A stretch of 64,000 bases of DNA from positions 4,526,001 through 4,590,000 of the forward strand of contig NZ_CP107880.1 in the NCBI RefSeq assembly GCF_036013745.1, read 5' to 3'. The translations under genes and the position numbers were made by a program. The DNA comes from Streptomyces sp. NBC_00483. GTDB taxonomy: Bacteria > Actinomycetota > Actinomycetes > Streptomycetales > Streptomycetaceae. Positions 31,374 to 41,252 of the stretch are shown here, piece by piece. The stretch's first letter is position 1, and each line of letters begins with the position of its first letter. Below the pieces are notes generated by a model. That model did no database searches and was not told the origin of the DNA. It saw nothing but the letters and a program-made list of their open reading frames with translations.

Positions 31374-31417
31374 GTGCTCACGGGCCGGTCAGTACGGGGT
31401 GCTCACGGCCCGGTCAG
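31374..31417 (-). repeat. Tandem duplication of a TetR gene's 3' end
   Basis: GTGCTCACGG(G/C)CCGGTCAG occurs at 31374-31392 and 31399-31417. On the minus strand the second copy encodes the end of the TetR gene, including its stop codon (31403-31405); the other repeats it just downstream, with the same TGA. Confidence 0.8.
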
Positions 31418-32020
31418 ATGGCCCTGCACCACGGGGGCGATCCGCCCGATGACCCACTCCGCGTCCGCGGACGCCAGCGGCTCCACCTTGATCACGTAGC
31501 GGAGCATCGCCATTCCCACGAGCTGCGCGGCCGCCAGCGACGCCCGCAGCTCGGCCTCGCCCTCCGGCAGGTCGAGCCGCTGGGCGATCCGTGCGAGCAG
31601 CTGCGAGGCGACGAGTCCCCGGAAGACGCCCGCGGCCACCTCGTTGTTCAGCGCGGACCGCACGATGGCGAGCAGCGGCGCCCGGGTCGCGGGCGCGTCC
31701 CACACACCGAAGAAGAAGCGGGTCATGCGCTCGCCGACCCCGTCCAGGGGCCCGTCCGCCAGGGCCGCGGGGGCCTCCAGGGCCGGTGCGAGGACCATCT
31801 CGATCGACGCGGCGAACACCTGCTCCTTGGTGCCGAAGTAGTGGTGCACCAGGGCCGAGTCCACGCCGGCGGCCTTGGCGATGCCGCGCACCGACGCCTT
31901 GTCGTAGCCGCGCTCGGCGAATTCCTCGCGGGCCACGTCCAGGATCCGCTCCCGCATGCCCGGACCGGCGTCCTGCTGCGCGCGCGGGGGCCGGCCCCGG
32001 CGGCGCACCGGCTCGGTCAT
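31403..32020 (-). CDS. TetR/AcrR-family transcriptional regulator
   Basis: A 205-residue regulator. The N-terminal helix-turn-helix is at about residues 25-70 ([39 protein letters not shown]). The C-terminal half is a ligand-binding helical domain. ATG at 32018-32020 overlaps the stop of the upstream isomerase gene as ATGA, so the pair is coupled. The regulator probably controls its own operon or a distant target; no operator was located. Confidence 0.88.
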   Translation of the reverse strand: MTEPVRRRGRPPRAQQDAGPGMRERILDVAREEFAERGYDKASVRGIAKAAGVDSALVHHYFGTKEQVFAASIEMVLAPALEAPAALADGPLDGVGERMTRFFFGVWDAPATRAPLLAIVRSALNNEVAAGVFRGLVASQLLARIAQRLDLPEGEAELRASLAAAQLVGMAMLRYVIKVEPLASADAEWVIGRIAPVVQGHLTGP

Positions 32021-32841
32021 GAACGCGGGACCCGCGCGGCCGACGCCAGGTGCAGGCGCGCGAAGGCGAGGGCCTCCGCCAGATCGGCCTCGCGTTCGGC
32101 GCTGGACATGGCGCGCCGCGTATTGACCTCGATGACGACGTGCCCGTCGAATCCGTTCACGGCGAGGCGGTCCAGGAGTTCGGCGCAGGGCTGCGTGCCG
32201 CGGCCGGGGACGAGGTGCTCGTCCTTGCCCGATCCACCGCCGTCGGCGAGGTGGACGTGGCCGAGACGGTCGCCCATGCGGTCGATCATCTGCATCGCGT
32301 CGGTGCGCGCCGTCGCGGTGTGGCTGAGGTCGACCGTGAAGTGCCGGTAGTCGTCCTTGGTGACGTCCCAGTCGGGGGCGTACGCGAGCATTTCGCGGTC
32401 CCGGTAGCGCCACGGGTACATGTTTTCGACGGCGAAGCGCACATCCGTTTCGCCCGCCATCCGCCAGATGCCTTGGACGAAGTCCCGTGCGTACTGGCGC
32501 TGCCAGCGGAACGGGGGGTGTACGACCACGGTCGACGCCCCGAGCTTCTCCGCGGCGGCCCGCGCGCGCTGCAGCTTCACCCACGGGTCCGTCGACCACA
32601 CGCGCTGCGTGATCAGCAGACATGGCGCGTGAACGGCGAGGATCGGGATGCGGTGGTAGTCGGAGAGGCGGCGCAAAGCCTCTATGTCCTGGCTGACGGG
32701 GTCGGTCCAGACCATGACCTCGACACCGTCGTAGCCCAGGCGCGCGGCGATCTCGAAGGCCGTCGCCGTCGACTCCGGGTAGACGGAGGCCGTGGAGAGC
32801 GCGACCTTCGCATCCGGGATGCGCACCACTGGTTCTGCCAC
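32017..32841 (-). CDS. Sugar phosphate isomerase/epimerase family protein
   Basis: A 274-residue TIM-barrel protein of the xylose isomerase-like AP endonuclease 2 family. Conserved metal-binding patterns include [44 protein letters not shown] and VIEVNTR. These provide the Glu/Asp/His set of the family. It is translationally coupled to the TetR gene. GTG at 32841 is used because the longer frame enters repeat DNA. The substrate cannot be assigned. Confidence 0.85.
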   Translation of the reverse strand: MAEPVVRIPDAKVALSTASVYPESTATAFEIAARLGYDGVEVMVWTDPVSQDIEALRRLSDYHRIPILAVHAPCLLITQRVWSTDPWVKLQRARAAAEKLGASTVVVHPPFRWQRQYARDFVQGIWRMAGETDVRFAVENMYPWRYRDREMLAYAPDWDVTKDDYRHFTVDLSHTATARTDAMQMIDRMGDRLGHVHLADGGGSGKDEHLVPGRGTQPCAELLDRLAVNGFDGHVVIEVNTRRAMSSAEREADLAEALAFARLHLASAARVPRS

Positions 32842-32933
32842 GGGGACAGGGTACGGCCCCCGTGGCGGGGCGGGGGCGCCCACCCGGATGATCACGTTGT
32901 CCGGGCCCTGGCGCCCGCCCGATCCCACGTCTC

Positions 32934-32976
32934 GGGGCTCCGCCCCGGACCCCGCTCCTCAATCGCCGGAGGGGCT
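32934..32976 (-). repeat. Inverted copy of the GGGGTCCGGGGCAGAGCCCC element
   Basis: Reads GGGGCTCCGCCCCGGACCCC then CTCAATCGCCGGAGGGGCT on the plus strand, so it is the reverse complement of the copies at 26075-26170. It lies between the Ppx/GppA and isomerase genes. Confidence 0.75.
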
Positions 32977-32984
32977 GAAAATGC

Positions 32985-33935
32985 TCAATCGCCGGCCGGG
33001 CCCGAGTCTGTCGGCATGTGGTCCAGGCGGCGGAGGATGACGCCCTCGCGGAGGGCCCAGGGGCAGATTTCGAGGGTTTCGACGCCGAAGAGGTCCATCG
33101 CGCCCTCCGCGACCAGCGCTCCGGCGAGCAGCTGGCCCGCTCGGCCCTCGGAGACTCCCGGTAGTTCGGAGCGTTCCTGCACGGTCATCGCGGCGAGCTG
33201 CGGCACCCAGTCCTCCAGGGACTTCCGCTTCAACTCCCGCTGTACGTAGAGGCCTTCCGCCGACCGGGCCGCCCCGGCGAGGCGTGCGAGTTGCTTGAAC
33301 GTCTTCGATGTGGCCACCACGTGGTCCGGCGCCCCGAACCGGGCGAACTCCCCCACCGTGCGCGCGATCTGCGCCCGCGCATGGCGTCGCAGCGCCTTCA
33401 CGTCGTCCGGATCCGCCGGGTCCCCCGGCAGCCAGCCGGCCGTCAACCGGCCCGCACCGAGCGGCAGCGACACCATGGCGTCCGGGTCCTCGTCCAGGCC
33501 GTACGCGATCTCCAGCGAGCCGCCGCCGATGTCGAGCACCAGCAACTTCCCCGCGGACCAGCCGAACCAGCGCCGCGCCGCAAGGAACGTGAGCCGTGCC
33601 TCTTCCTCGCCGCTGAGCACCCGTAGTTCGACGCCTGTGGCGTCCTTGACGCGCGCGAGGACGTCGTCGGCGTTGCTGGCCTCGCGCACCGCCGATGTCG
33701 CGAACGGCAGCAGGTCCTCGACGCCCTTGTCCTCGGCGGCCTCCAGGGCCTCTCTGACCGTCCCGACCAGCAGGTCCACGCCGTCCTGCCCGATCGCCCC
33801 GCGGTCGTCGAGGAGTTGGGCGAGCCGCAGTTCGGCCTTGTGCGAGTGCGCGGGCAGCGGGCGGGCGCCGGGGTGTGCGTCCACCACCAGTAGATGGACC
33901 GTATTCGAACCCACGTCGAGGACACCGAGTCTCAT
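32985..33935 (-). CDS. Ppx/GppA-family phosphatase
   Basis: A 316-residue member of the ASKHA fold, with phosphate loop [14 protein letters not shown] at the N-terminus and [14 protein letters not shown] in the middle; conserved TSAVREASN also occurs. Relatives degrade polyphosphate or pppGpp. Actinobacterial relatives (Ppx1/MTB-type) are often short, as here, without the HD-type C-terminal domain. ATG at 33935. It is divergent from the cysteine-rich gene at 34016, with 80 bp between them. Confidence 0.9.
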   Translation of the reverse strand: MRLGVLDVGSNTVHLLVVDAHPGARPLPAHSHKAELRLAQLLDDRGAIGQDGVDLLVGTVREALEAAEDKGVEDLLPFATSAVREASNADDVLARVKDATGVELRVLSGEEEARLTFLAARRWFGWSAGKLLVLDIGGGSLEIAYGLDEDPDAMVSLPLGAGRLTAGWLPGDPADPDDVKALRRHARAQIARTVGEFARFGAPDHVVATSKTFKQLARLAGAARSAEGLYVQRELKRKSLEDWVPQLAAMTVQERSELPGVSEGRAGQLLAGALVAEGAMDLFGVETLEICPWALREGVILRRLDHMPTDSGPAGD

Positions 33936-34015
33936 GTAGGGAACGCTACTGCTCTGTACGGCGTGCCCGTCCAGGAAGGTCCTGTAGAAGGCGGCAACGC
34001 CTTTACTCTGGAACG

Positions 34016-34897
34016 GTGCCAAAGACGAAAAAGGCCAAGGCCGACAAGAGCGACAAGAAGACGAAGTCGGCAAAGCAGGAGCTGAAGAAGCAGAAGGACC
34101 AGCAGAAGGACCTCCAGAAGCAACCGAAGCAGCGGGCCAAGGCGGACGAGAAGCCCATCGACTTCCCGCGCGCGTGGGTCGAGTTCCCTGATCCGGCGGA
34201 CGACGAGCAGATCTTCCGCTGCGATCTGACATGGCTGACCTCTCGTTGGAGCTGCATCTTCGGCAGCGGCTGCCAGGGCATCCAGGCGGGCCGCGCCGAC
34301 GACGGCTGCTGCACGCTCGGCGCCCACTTCTCCGACGAGGACGACGAGAAGCGGGTGGCGGAGAACGTGGCACGCCTCACGCCGGACATCTGGCAGCACC
34401 ACGACATCGGCACCGAGACCGGCTGGGTGTCGACGGACGAGGACGGGGAGCGTCAGACCCGTCCGTACGAGGGCTCGTGCATCTTCCAGAACCGGCCGGG
34501 CTTCAAGGGCGGCGCGGGCTGCTCGCTGCACATCCTGGCGCTCAAGGAGGGCCGCGAGCCCCTGGAGACGAAGCCGGACGTCTGCTGGCAGCTCCCGGTC
34601 CGCCGTACGTACGAGTGGATCGAGCGGCCCGACGACACCAAGGTGCTCCAGGTCTCGATCGGCGAGTACGACCGCCGTGGCTGGGGTCCGGGCGGCCATG
34701 ACCTGCACTGGTGGTGCACGTCGGCGACCTCGGCGCACGGCGCGGGCGACCCGGTCTACGTCAGCTACGGGCCCGAGCTCACCGAGCTGATGGGCAAGGA
34801 CGGCTACGACAAGCTGGTCGAGCTGTGCGAGGAGCGCCTCGCGGCCGCGCCCAAGGGCCTCCCGCTCATCGCCCCGCACCCGGCCGACCCGGCGTAA
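34016..34897 (+). CDS. Cysteine-rich conserved protein with Lys-rich N-terminus
   Basis: A 293-residue protein of no function I can name. The first about 45 residues are a Lys/Asp/Gln tail ([16 protein letters not shown]) with many charges, probably disordered. The core has many cysteines: [58 protein letters not shown] and WWCTSATS. The set CxxxxxC-CC-type cluster resembles metal- or Fe-S-binding YkgJ/DUF3109-like proteins, though I do not claim membership. GTG start at 34016; the ribosome site is weak. It is conserved in Streptomyces as far as I recall. Confidence 0.75.
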   Translation: MPKTKKAKADKSDKKTKSAKQELKKQKDQQKDLQKQPKQRAKADEKPIDFPRAWVEFPDPADDEQIFRCDLTWLTSRWSCIFGSGCQGIQAGRADDGCCTLGAHFSDEDDEKRVAENVARLTPDIWQHHDIGTETGWVSTDEDGERQTRPYEGSCIFQNRPGFKGGAGCSLHILALKEGREPLETKPDVCWQLPVRRTYEWIERPDDTKVLQVSIGEYDRRGWGPGGHDLHWWCTSATSAHGAGDPVYVSYGPELTELMGKDGYDKLVELCEERLAAAPKGLPLIAPHPADPA

Positions 34898-34927
34898 CTC
34901 ACACATCCGACAGTCCCGGAGCGGACG

Positions 34928-36634
34928 TCAGGGGGTCCCCGACGGCGAGCCCGTCCCGGACCCCCCGGTCCCGGAGGGCGACCCCGGGTCGGACGGGGGC
35001 GCCGTGTCGGAGGGCTCGGGGTCGCTCGGGCTCGGCGTCGAGCTCCCGGTCGGATCCGGCGTCGGGTCGGGCGAGGAGTGCGTCGGCGTGGGCGTCGGCC
35101 TCGGGTGGTTCGGGGACGGCGGGACGGAGTGGGGCGGCGAGGGCCGCGACGTGCCGCCGCCACCTCCACCGGAGCCGGAACCCCCGTACCCCTCAAGGGA
35201 GATGACCGCCCCGGAGGGGTCGATCCCGACGTGCGCCGTCCAGTGCCCGCGCGGCTCCCGGTACTCGTTCACGTACACGTGGATGGTGAGCGACTCGCCG
35301 GGGCGCAGCGTGCCCGAGGCCTGGCTCAGGTACAGCCATGACGCGTCCGTGGAAGCGGTCCAGTCGACGGGCGTGCGGCCCGAGGCGGTGAGCGTGATCG
35401 CCGTCGAGTTCCCGCTGGGCTGCGCCTCCACGGTGATGCGGCCGGGGCCGCGCCCCGCGCGCGTGGGCGGCGATGTGACCTCTACGGAGACGTCGGGCGA
35501 GCGGCTGCCCGCGGTGAAGCTCGGGTCGGGGCTCGTCCGCGCGTTCCCCGCGTTCTCGTACGCGCCGCCGGTCCGCTCGCCGTCGAGGCTGTCGGCCGTG
35601 CCGTCCTCGCTGGCCGTCACGGAGCGGCCGTCCGCGGCCTCGCCGGTCAGCGGCGCACCCCGGTAGGCGGCCCACAGGGCGAGCACCGGGGCGGCGACCA
35701 CGGTGGCGACCACGGTCGTCGTCACGGCACGCGAGCGCAGCCGGTCGCGGCGGGCCGCCCGGTCCTTGGGGTCCATCGGGTAGCCGCGCCGGTCGAAGCG
35801 CGGGGCGCCCGGGGGCCGGCCGTGCATCGCGTGGTGCAGGGCCGCCCGTGGGGCCTCCACCAGGGGCAGCGCGGCCGGTGTCACCGTGGTGCCCGGCCAG
35901 GCGCGGGGCGCGGCGCGCTCGGCGGTGCGGCGGCAGCGCGGGCAGTCGTCGACGTGCCGGACCAGCTCGCGGCGCAGGGCGGCCGAGAGGAGCACCTGGT
36001 TGTCCCCCGTGAGGCGGGCGACGCTGGGGCAGGTGCCGGTCTCGACGACGGCGAGGGCGGCGCGGGTCCGCTCGACCTCGCAGGCCGCGGCCGAGAGCAG
36101 CTCGCGGGTGGCGGTGGGGTCGGTGCCGAGGACGGCGGCGACCTCGCGCGGCGACAACTGGTGGCGCACGGCCAGCTCCAGGGCCTCGCGCTGCTCCGGG
36201 GTCGTGCCCGCGGCTTCCGGCCAGGCGAGCTGGGCGAGCTGCCGCCTGCGCTCCTCCTGGAGGAGACCGTCCTGGGTCTGGGTCCTGCCGCCCTCCTGCG
36301 CGCTCTGACGCCGCCGATTGGCCTCGGCCAGACGGCGCAGGCAGGACCAGCGGGCCAGCGCGTAGAGCCAGGCCCTGCGCTCGGCCGGCGAGTCACCGGC
36401 AGGGGCGCGGGAGCCGCGCCGCTCGGCGAGCGCGAGGGCGTCGCCGAGCGCCGAGGTCGCCTCGTCGTGATCGCAGAGCACGGAGAGGCAGTAGGTGAAC
36501 AGGCCGTCCAGACAGGACTCGTAGCGGGCGGGCGGGCGCTGCGGGGCGGTGCGCGGCTCCTGCCGCCTCGCCCCGGTGCGGTGCGCCCGGTGTGCGCCGG
36601 TGGTCTGTGTGGGAGTTTCCGGCCTGCTGCTCAT
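34928..36634 (-). CDS. Fused sigma-like, zinc-finger, transmembrane and BACON-domain protein
   Basis: A 568-residue protein with an unusual order of parts. About residues 40-110 resemble sigma region 2 (YESCLDGLFTYCLSVLCDHD, WLYALARWSCLRRL). About 130-195 resemble a sigma region 4 helix-turn-helix (REALELAVRHQLSPREVAAVLG). Then RHVDDCPRCRRTAE gives the HxxxCxxC of a zinc-finger anti-sigma (ZAS) domain. A membrane segment follows (VTTTVVATVVAAPVLALWAA), then an extracytoplasmic BACON domain (TASTDASWLYLSQASGTLRPGES) and a Gly/Ser/Pro-rich tail. ATG at 36634. Related BACON proteins exist in Streptomyces; whether the sigma part is active is unknown. Confidence 0.8.
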   Translation of the reverse strand: MSSRPETPTQTTGAHRAHRTGARRQEPRTAPQRPPARYESCLDGLFTYCLSVLCDHDEATSALGDALALAERRGSRAPAGDSPAERRAWLYALARWSCLRRLAEANRRRQSAQEGGRTQTQDGLLQEERRRQLAQLAWPEAAGTTPEQREALELAVRHQLSPREVAAVLGTDPTATRELLSAAACEVERTRAALAVVETGTCPSVARLTGDNQVLLSAALRRELVRHVDDCPRCRRTAERAAPRAWPGTTVTPAALPLVEAPRAALHHAMHGRPPGAPRFDRRGYPMDPKDRAARRDRLRSRAVTTTVVATVVAAPVLALWAAYRGAPLTGEAADGRSVTASEDGTADSLDGERTGGAYENAGNARTSPDPSFTAGSRSPDVSVEVTSPPTRAGRGPGRITVEAQPSGNSTAITLTASGRTPVDWTASTDASWLYLSQASGTLRPGESLTIHVYVNEYREPRGHWTAHVGIDPSGAVISLEGYGGSGSGGGGGGTSRPSPPHSVPPSPNHPRPTPTPTHSSPDPTPDPTGSSTPSPSDPEPSDTAPPSDPGSPSGTGGSGTGSPSGTP

Positions 36635-36833
36635 CACCGTGCGACCGTAGGCGCACCACGCGGGGGCTTCCTCCCCCTTGAGCACATTTAATCCTTACGG
36701 GTGAAACGATCCCTCAAAAGAGGACAGGAACCCGTCATTCCGTGGCCAGCGCGGCTACGCGGGGCGACTTCGCGGCGGTAGGACCATGGGCCGCGCCCGC
36801 CCGTTGTCAGTCCTGCCCGCTACGGTTTCGTTC

Positions 36834-38240
36834 ATGGCTGCCCGTACGAAATCCAAGGACCGTCCGTCCTACCGCTGCACGGAATGCGGCTGGCAGACGG
36901 CCAAGTGGCTGGGCCGCTGCCCCGAGTGCCAGGCGTGGGGGACGATCGACGAGTACGGCGCGCCCACCGTGCGCACCACCTCACCGGGCCGCGTCACCAC
37001 GTCGGCGCTGCCCATCGGCCAGGTCGACGGCAAGCAGGCGACGGCCAGGACCACCGGCGTGCCCGAGCTCGACCGGGTGCTCGGCGGCGGCCTGGTGCCC
37101 GGCGCCGTGGTGCTGGTCGCGGGCGAGCCGGGCGTCGGCAAGTCCACGCTGCTGCTCGACGTGGCGGCCAAGGCGGCCAGTGACGAGCACAAGACCCTCT
37201 ACGTGACGGGCGAGGAGTCGGCCTCCCAGGTCCGCCTGCGCGCCGACCGGATCCACGCGATCGACGACCACCTGTACCTGGCCGCCGAGACCGATCTGTC
37301 CACCGTCCTCGGCCACTTGGACGCGGTGAAGCCGTCGCTGCTGATCCTGGACTCCGTACAGACGATCGCGTCCGGGGAGATCGACGGGGCGCCCGGTGGG
37401 GTGTCGCAGGTGCGCGAGGTCGCGGGCGCGCTCATCCGCGCCTCCAAGGAGCGCGGCATGTCCACGCTCCTCGTCGGCCACGTCACGAAGGAAGGCACGA
37501 TCGCGGGCCCTCGCCTCCTGGAGCACCTGGTGGACGTCGTCCTCAGCTTCGAGGGCGACCGGCACGCGCGCCTGCGCCTCGTACGCGGCGTCAAGAACCG
37601 CTACGGGACGACGGACGAGGTCGGCTGCTTCGAGCTGCACGACGAGGGCATCACGGGCCTCGCCGACCCCAGCGGCCTGTTCCTGACCCGGCGCGCCGAG
37701 CCGGTGCCCGGCACCTGTCTGACCGTCACCCTGGAGGGCCGCCGCCCGCTGGTCGCGGAGGTCCAGGCGCTCACCGTGGACTCCCAGATCCCCTCGCCCC
37801 GCCGCACCACGTCCGGCCTGGAGACCTCCCGCGTCTCGATGATGCTGGCCGTGCTCGAACAGCGCGGGAAGATCAGCGCGTTGGGCAAGAGGGACATCTA
37901 CTCCGCGACGGTCGGCGGCGTGAAGCTGACCGAGCCCTCGGCCGACCTGGCCGTGGCGCTCGCCCTCGCCTCCGCCGCGAGCGACACCCCGCTCCCCAAG
38001 AACCTTGTGGCGATCGGAGAAGTAGGCCTCGCGGGCGAGGTCAGGCGGGTCACGGGCGTGCAGCGCCGGCTCGCCGAGGCGCACCGGCTCGGGTTCACAC
38101 ACGCGCTCGTTCCGTCCGATCCGGGAAAGGTCCCGGCCGGTATGAAGGTCCTGGAAGTCGCCGATATAGGGGACGCTCTGCGGGTGCTGCCGAAGGGTCG
38201 TCGGCGAGAGGCCCCACGGGAGCCGGAGCAGCGCCGGTAG
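36834..38240 (+). CDS. radA: DNA repair protein RadA (Sms)
   Basis: RadA processes branched recombination intermediates. The 468-residue protein has the N-terminal C4 zinc finger ([18 protein letters not shown]), Walker [12 protein letters not shown], Walker [10 protein letters not shown], the RadA-specific [12 protein letters not shown] motif, and a Lon-like C-terminal domain ([18 protein letters not shown]). The ATG at 36834 has no strong ribosome site; a longer frame begins at 36786. disA lies 92 bp downstream on the same strand, a pairing seen in many Gram-positive genomes. Confidence 0.95.
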   Translation: MAARTKSKDRPSYRCTECGWQTAKWLGRCPECQAWGTIDEYGAPTVRTTSPGRVTTSALPIGQVDGKQATARTTGVPELDRVLGGGLVPGAVVLVAGEPGVGKSTLLLDVAAKAASDEHKTLYVTGEESASQVRLRADRIHAIDDHLYLAAETDLSTVLGHLDAVKPSLLILDSVQTIASGEIDGAPGGVSQVREVAGALIRASKERGMSTLLVGHVTKEGTIAGPRLLEHLVDVVLSFEGDRHARLRLVRGVKNRYGTTDEVGCFELHDEGITGLADPSGLFLTRRAEPVPGTCLTVTLEGRRPLVAEVQALTVDSQIPSPRRTTSGLETSRVSMMLAVLEQRGKISALGKRDIYSATVGGVKLTEPSADLAVALALASAASDTPLPKNLVAIGEVGLAGEVRRVTGVQRRLAEAHRLGFTHALVPSDPGKVPAGMKVLEVADIGDALRVLPKGRRREAPREPEQRR

Positions 38241-38332
38241 ACTTTGCCCTGGTCTCGCCCGTGCGTGCGAACGCGAGGGACGAAGACCCCGAGCCCCAGG
38301 GCACCCCAAAGTCTGCGATCCGGAGGAGTGCA

Positions 38333-39457
38333 GTGGCAGCCAATGACCGGGCGGCAACTCCCGGCAAGTCCGGCGGAAGCTCCGGTGCGGACAGTCTGAT
38401 GCGCGCCGCGCTGAGTGCCGTCGCGCCCGGAACCGCCCTGCGCGACGGCCTGGAGCGCATCCTCCGCGGCAACACCGGAGGCCTCATCGTCCTCGGCTCC
38501 GACAAGACGGTCGAGTCGATGTGCACGGGCGGCTTCATCCTCGACGTGGAGTTCACGGCCACGCGCCTGCGCGAGCTGTGCAAGCTCGACGGCGGCATCG
38601 TCGTCTCCTCGAACCTCGACAAGATCCTGCGGGCCGGCGTCCAGTTGGTGCCGGACCCCACGATCCCCACGGAGGAGACCGGCACCCGGCACCGCACGGC
38701 GGACCGGGTCTCCAAGCAGGTCGGCTACACCGTCGTCTCGGTCTCCCAGTCGATGCGCCTGATCGCCCTGTACGTGGACGGGCAGCGCCGCGTCCTGGAG
38801 GACTCGGCGGCGATCCTGTCCCGGGCCAACCAGGCCCTCGCGACCCTGGAGCGCTACAAGCTGCGCCTCGACGAGGTGGCGGGCACGCTCTCCGCCCTGG
38901 AGATCGAGGACCTGGTCACGGTCCGGGACGTCTCGGCGGTCGCGCAGCGCCTGGAGATGGTGCGCCGCATCGCGACCGAGATCGCCGAGTACGTCGTCGA
39001 GTTGGGCACGGACGGCCGGCTTCTGGCGCTGCAGCTCGACGAGTTGATCGCGGGCGTCGAGCCGGAGCGCGAGCTGGTCGCGCGGGACTACGTGCCCGAG
39101 CCCACCGCCAAGCGTTCCCGCACGGTCCCGGAGGCGCTGGTCGAGCTGGACGCGCTCAGCCACGCGGAACTGCTCGAACTGCCGATAGTGGCACGGGCCC
39201 TGGGCTACACCGGCTCACCCGAGGCGCTCGACTCGGCGGTGTCCCCGCGCGGGTTCCGGCTCCTGGCCAAGGTGCCGCGCCTCCCTGGCGCCATCATCGA
39301 CCGCCTCGTGGAGCACTTCGGCGGCCTGCAGAAGTTGCTGGCCGCGAGCGTGGACGACCTGCAGACGGTCGACGGGGTCGGCGAGGCGCGGGCGCGGAGC
39401 GTGCGGGAGGGCCTGTCGCGGTTGGCGGAGTCGTCGATCCTCGAGCGGTACGTGTAG
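38333..39457 (+). CDS. disA: DNA-integrity scanning protein and c-di-AMP synthase DisA
   Basis: DisA makes cyclic di-AMP from two ATP and stalls at branched DNA. The 374-residue protein has the N-terminal DAC domain with the nucleotide motifs [10 protein letters not shown] and [11 protein letters not shown] (the RHR motif), a linker helical region, and a C-terminal helix-hairpin-helix domain ([27 protein letters not shown]) for DNA. GTG start at 38333 has GGAGGAG seven bases upstream. RadA inhibits DisA in Bacillus, which makes the adjacency functionally meaningful. No c-di-AMP riboswitch was recognised in the window. Confidence 0.95.
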   Translation: MAANDRAATPGKSGGSSGADSLMRAALSAVAPGTALRDGLERILRGNTGGLIVLGSDKTVESMCTGGFILDVEFTATRLRELCKLDGGIVVSSNLDKILRAGVQLVPDPTIPTEETGTRHRTADRVSKQVGYTVVSVSQSMRLIALYVDGQRRVLEDSAAILSRANQALATLERYKLRLDEVAGTLSALEIEDLVTVRDVSAVAQRLEMVRRIATEIAEYVVELGTDGRLLALQLDELIAGVEPERELVARDYVPEPTAKRSRTVPEALVELDALSHAELLELPIVARALGYTGSPEALDSAVSPRGFRLLAKVPRLPGAIIDRLVEHFGGLQKLLAASVDDLQTVDGVGEARARSVREGLSRLAESSILERYV

Positions 39458-39465
39458 CCCTGTAC

Positions 39466-39508
39466 AGCCCCGCCGGCGTTTGAGGCGCGGGGTCCGGGGC
39501 AGAGCCCC
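39466..39508 (+). repeat. Copy of the GGGGTCCGGGGCAGAGCCCC element
   Basis: AGCCCCGCCGGCGTTTGAGG then the hairpin-forming GGGGTCCGGGGCAGAGCCCC, in the short gap after disA. It may act as a terminator between disA and the convergent gene. Confidence 0.75.
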
Positions 39509-39538
39509 GAGACGCCGCGCCGGAGGGGCTTGAGTGGC

Positions 39539-40360
39539 TCAGTCCTTCTTAAGGACGAACGACGTCTGCGCCGCGGGCAGTTGCGCCGCCTTCACCTCGA
39601 CCAGGTAGGTCCCCGGCCCCGCCACTCCCGCCGAAGGCGTCGCGCACTGCGGCTCGCTCGGCCGCAGATCCCACGTGTAGTCCCGCTGCACCGTGCCGCC
39701 CGCGGGGGCCCGCAGCACCATGCCGCCCGCCCCGGCCGGGCAGTCGTCGGAGGACCAGAACGGCTTGTCGGCCTCCGCCTTGGTGATCGTGACCACCGCG
39801 GTCTTCGGCCCGAGGTCGACCTTGCAGGACTTGTCCGCCGTGTTCTTGGCGACGAGTTGGAGCTTCGGCTTGTCCCCGGGCGCGTACGAGTTGTGGACGC
39901 TGCGCACCTTCAGGGTCACGCCGCCCGCCGTGCAGTCCGGGAGGCTGGAGCCGGCCGGGACCTGGTCCCCGGAGGACGTACCCCCGCTGCCATTGCCACT
40001 GCCGCTGCCGCCGCCGTCACCGGAGTCGCCGCCCGCGGCATCGTCCGAACCACCGGACCCCGCACCCGAACCACCGGAACCCGAGCCCGAGCCGCCGGAG
40101 CCGCCGGAACCGCCCGACTCGTCGCGTCCGCCGGGGTGTTCGCTGATCGCGGGTCCCGTGCCGGAGGGGCCCGGCGTGATGGACTCCGTCGGACTCTTGC
40201 CGCCTGAGCCGTTGGCGCCGTTGTTCCCGCCGCCACCGCCCAAGGTGACGATCCAGACGATCAGCAGCGCGAGCAGCGCCACCACGGACAGCAGAACAGC
40301 CCTCCGTCGCCAATAGATGGAGGAGGGGAGCGGCCCGATCGGATTGCGCAGAGATCCCAC
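39539..40360 (-). CDS. Membrane-anchored extracytoplasmic protein with Gly/Ser linker
   Basis: A 273-residue protein. One membrane segment at about residues 20-40 (AVLLSVVALLALLIVWIVTL) is followed by a long Gly/Ser/Asp linker (about 42-140) and a small folded domain (about 142-270) with two possible disulfides: LPDCTAGGVTLKVRSVHNSY, SCKVDLG, DDCPAGAGG and PQCATPSAG. The domain resembles DUF4232-like or Ig-like secreted actinobacterial domains; no function can be given. Type II orientation is likely. Confidence 0.75.
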   Translation of the reverse strand: MGSLRNPIGPLPSSIYWRRRAVLLSVVALLALLIVWIVTLGGGGGNNGANGSGGKSPTESITPGPSGTGPAISEHPGGRDESGGSGGSGGSGSGSGGSGAGSGGSDDAAGGDSGDGGGSGSGNGSGGTSSGDQVPAGSSLPDCTAGGVTLKVRSVHNSYAPGDKPKLQLVAKNTADKSCKVDLGPKTAVVTITKAEADKPFWSSDDCPAGAGGMVLRAPAGGTVQRDYTWDLRPSEPQCATPSAGVAGPGTYLVEVKAAQLPAAQTSFVLKKD

Positions 40361-40510
40361 GGCTCAAACCTTACGAGAGATCGGGCCGTTGTCCGGTGCT
40401 ACCCGCCGCCTCGCACACCAAGTTTTCCGGATCATCATCACGCGCACGCCGCCGAACGGGTTCCGGGACCCCTGTCGATCGTCAGGTGGGGCCCGGGACC
40501 ATCGCTGGAT

Positions 40511-40538
40511 GTGACAAGCCTTGGGTATTGCATACTGT
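40511..40538 (+). promoter_or_regulatory. Candidate promoter just upstream of the PAP2 gene
   Basis: GTGACA (40511-40516), 16-bp spacer, TACTGT (40533-40538). A start site seven bases on would be 1-2 bases from the ATG at 40547, so the message may be leaderless. Confidence 0.45.
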
Positions 40539-40546
40539 CCGTCACC

Positions 40547-41212
40547 ATGGGAACCATCGACTCCGACCTGTATCGCGGCATCACCGATTTCGCCCACGAC
40601 ACCCCTTCGTGGTTTCAGCACCTCATGGAGGTGTGGACGGAACTGGGTCTGCTGCTGTTCGCCGTGCTCTTCGTCGTCGCCTGGTGGCGGGCGCGGGCCA
40701 ACGACCCGAAGGCCTTCGCCGTCGCGGTGCTCGCACCGCTGGCCACCGCGGTCGCGTATGTGATCAGCGAGGTGGTCAAGTCGGGGATCGACGAGGAGCG
40801 GCCCTGCCGCGCCGTCTCGGGCGCCCTGCCGTCCCTGATCGACTGCCCGGTCTACGGAGACTGGTCCTTCCCCTCCAACCACGCCACGATCGCCGCGGCC
40901 GCGGCCGTGGGCCTCGCGCTGGCCTGGCCGAAGGTGGGCTGGTTCACGGTGCCGATGGCGCTCCTCATGGCGTTCTCGCGCGTCTTCGTGGGCGTGCACT
41001 ACCCGCACGACGTCGCGGTGGGCCTGCTGCTCGGCACGCTGGTCGCGTTCCTCGTCGTACGCCTTCTGACGCGGCCGGGAGCGCGGGTGACCGAGGCGAT
41101 GCGGGGGTCCGGGAACGGGCTCGTGCGGTGGTTCGCCGGGCCGGGGCCCGCCGGGGCCGGGTACGGCTCGACGCCCGACGGCCGCTCGCGGCGCGGCGCG
41201 CACCGGCGCTGA
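40547..41212 (+). CDS. PAP2-family phosphatase
   Basis: A 221-residue integral membrane phosphatase. The three PAP2 motifs are present: KSGIDEERPC (KxxxxxxRP), PSNHA (PSGH variant) and SRVFVGVHYPHDVAVG (SRxxxxxHxxxD). Five or six hydrophobic segments. Relatives dephosphorylate undecaprenyl pyrophosphate or lipid phosphates. ATG at 40547; an upstream in-frame GTG at 40511 overlaps the promoter. No ribosome site is visible, consistent with leaderless translation. Confidence 0.9.
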   Translation: MGTIDSDLYRGITDFAHDTPSWFQHLMEVWTELGLLLFAVLFVVAWWRARANDPKAFAVAVLAPLATAVAYVISEVVKSGIDEERPCRAVSGALPSLIDCPVYGDWSFPSNHATIAAAAAVGLALAWPKVGWFTVPMALLMAFSRVFVGVHYPHDVAVGLLLGTLVAFLVVRLLTRPGARVTEAMRGSGNGLVRWFAGPGPAGAGYGSTPDGRSRRGAHRR

Positions 41213-41252
41213 ACCTTCTGCTGACGTGGGCTGGACCTTCTGCTGATGTAGG
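41209..41252 (+). repeat. Tandem 22-bp duplication at the PAP2 gene's end
   Basis: CTGAACCTTCTGCTGACGTG and CTGGACCTTCTGCTGATGTA, each continuing GG, are adjacent. The first copy contains the PAP2 stop codon (41210-41212). Confidence 0.75.
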
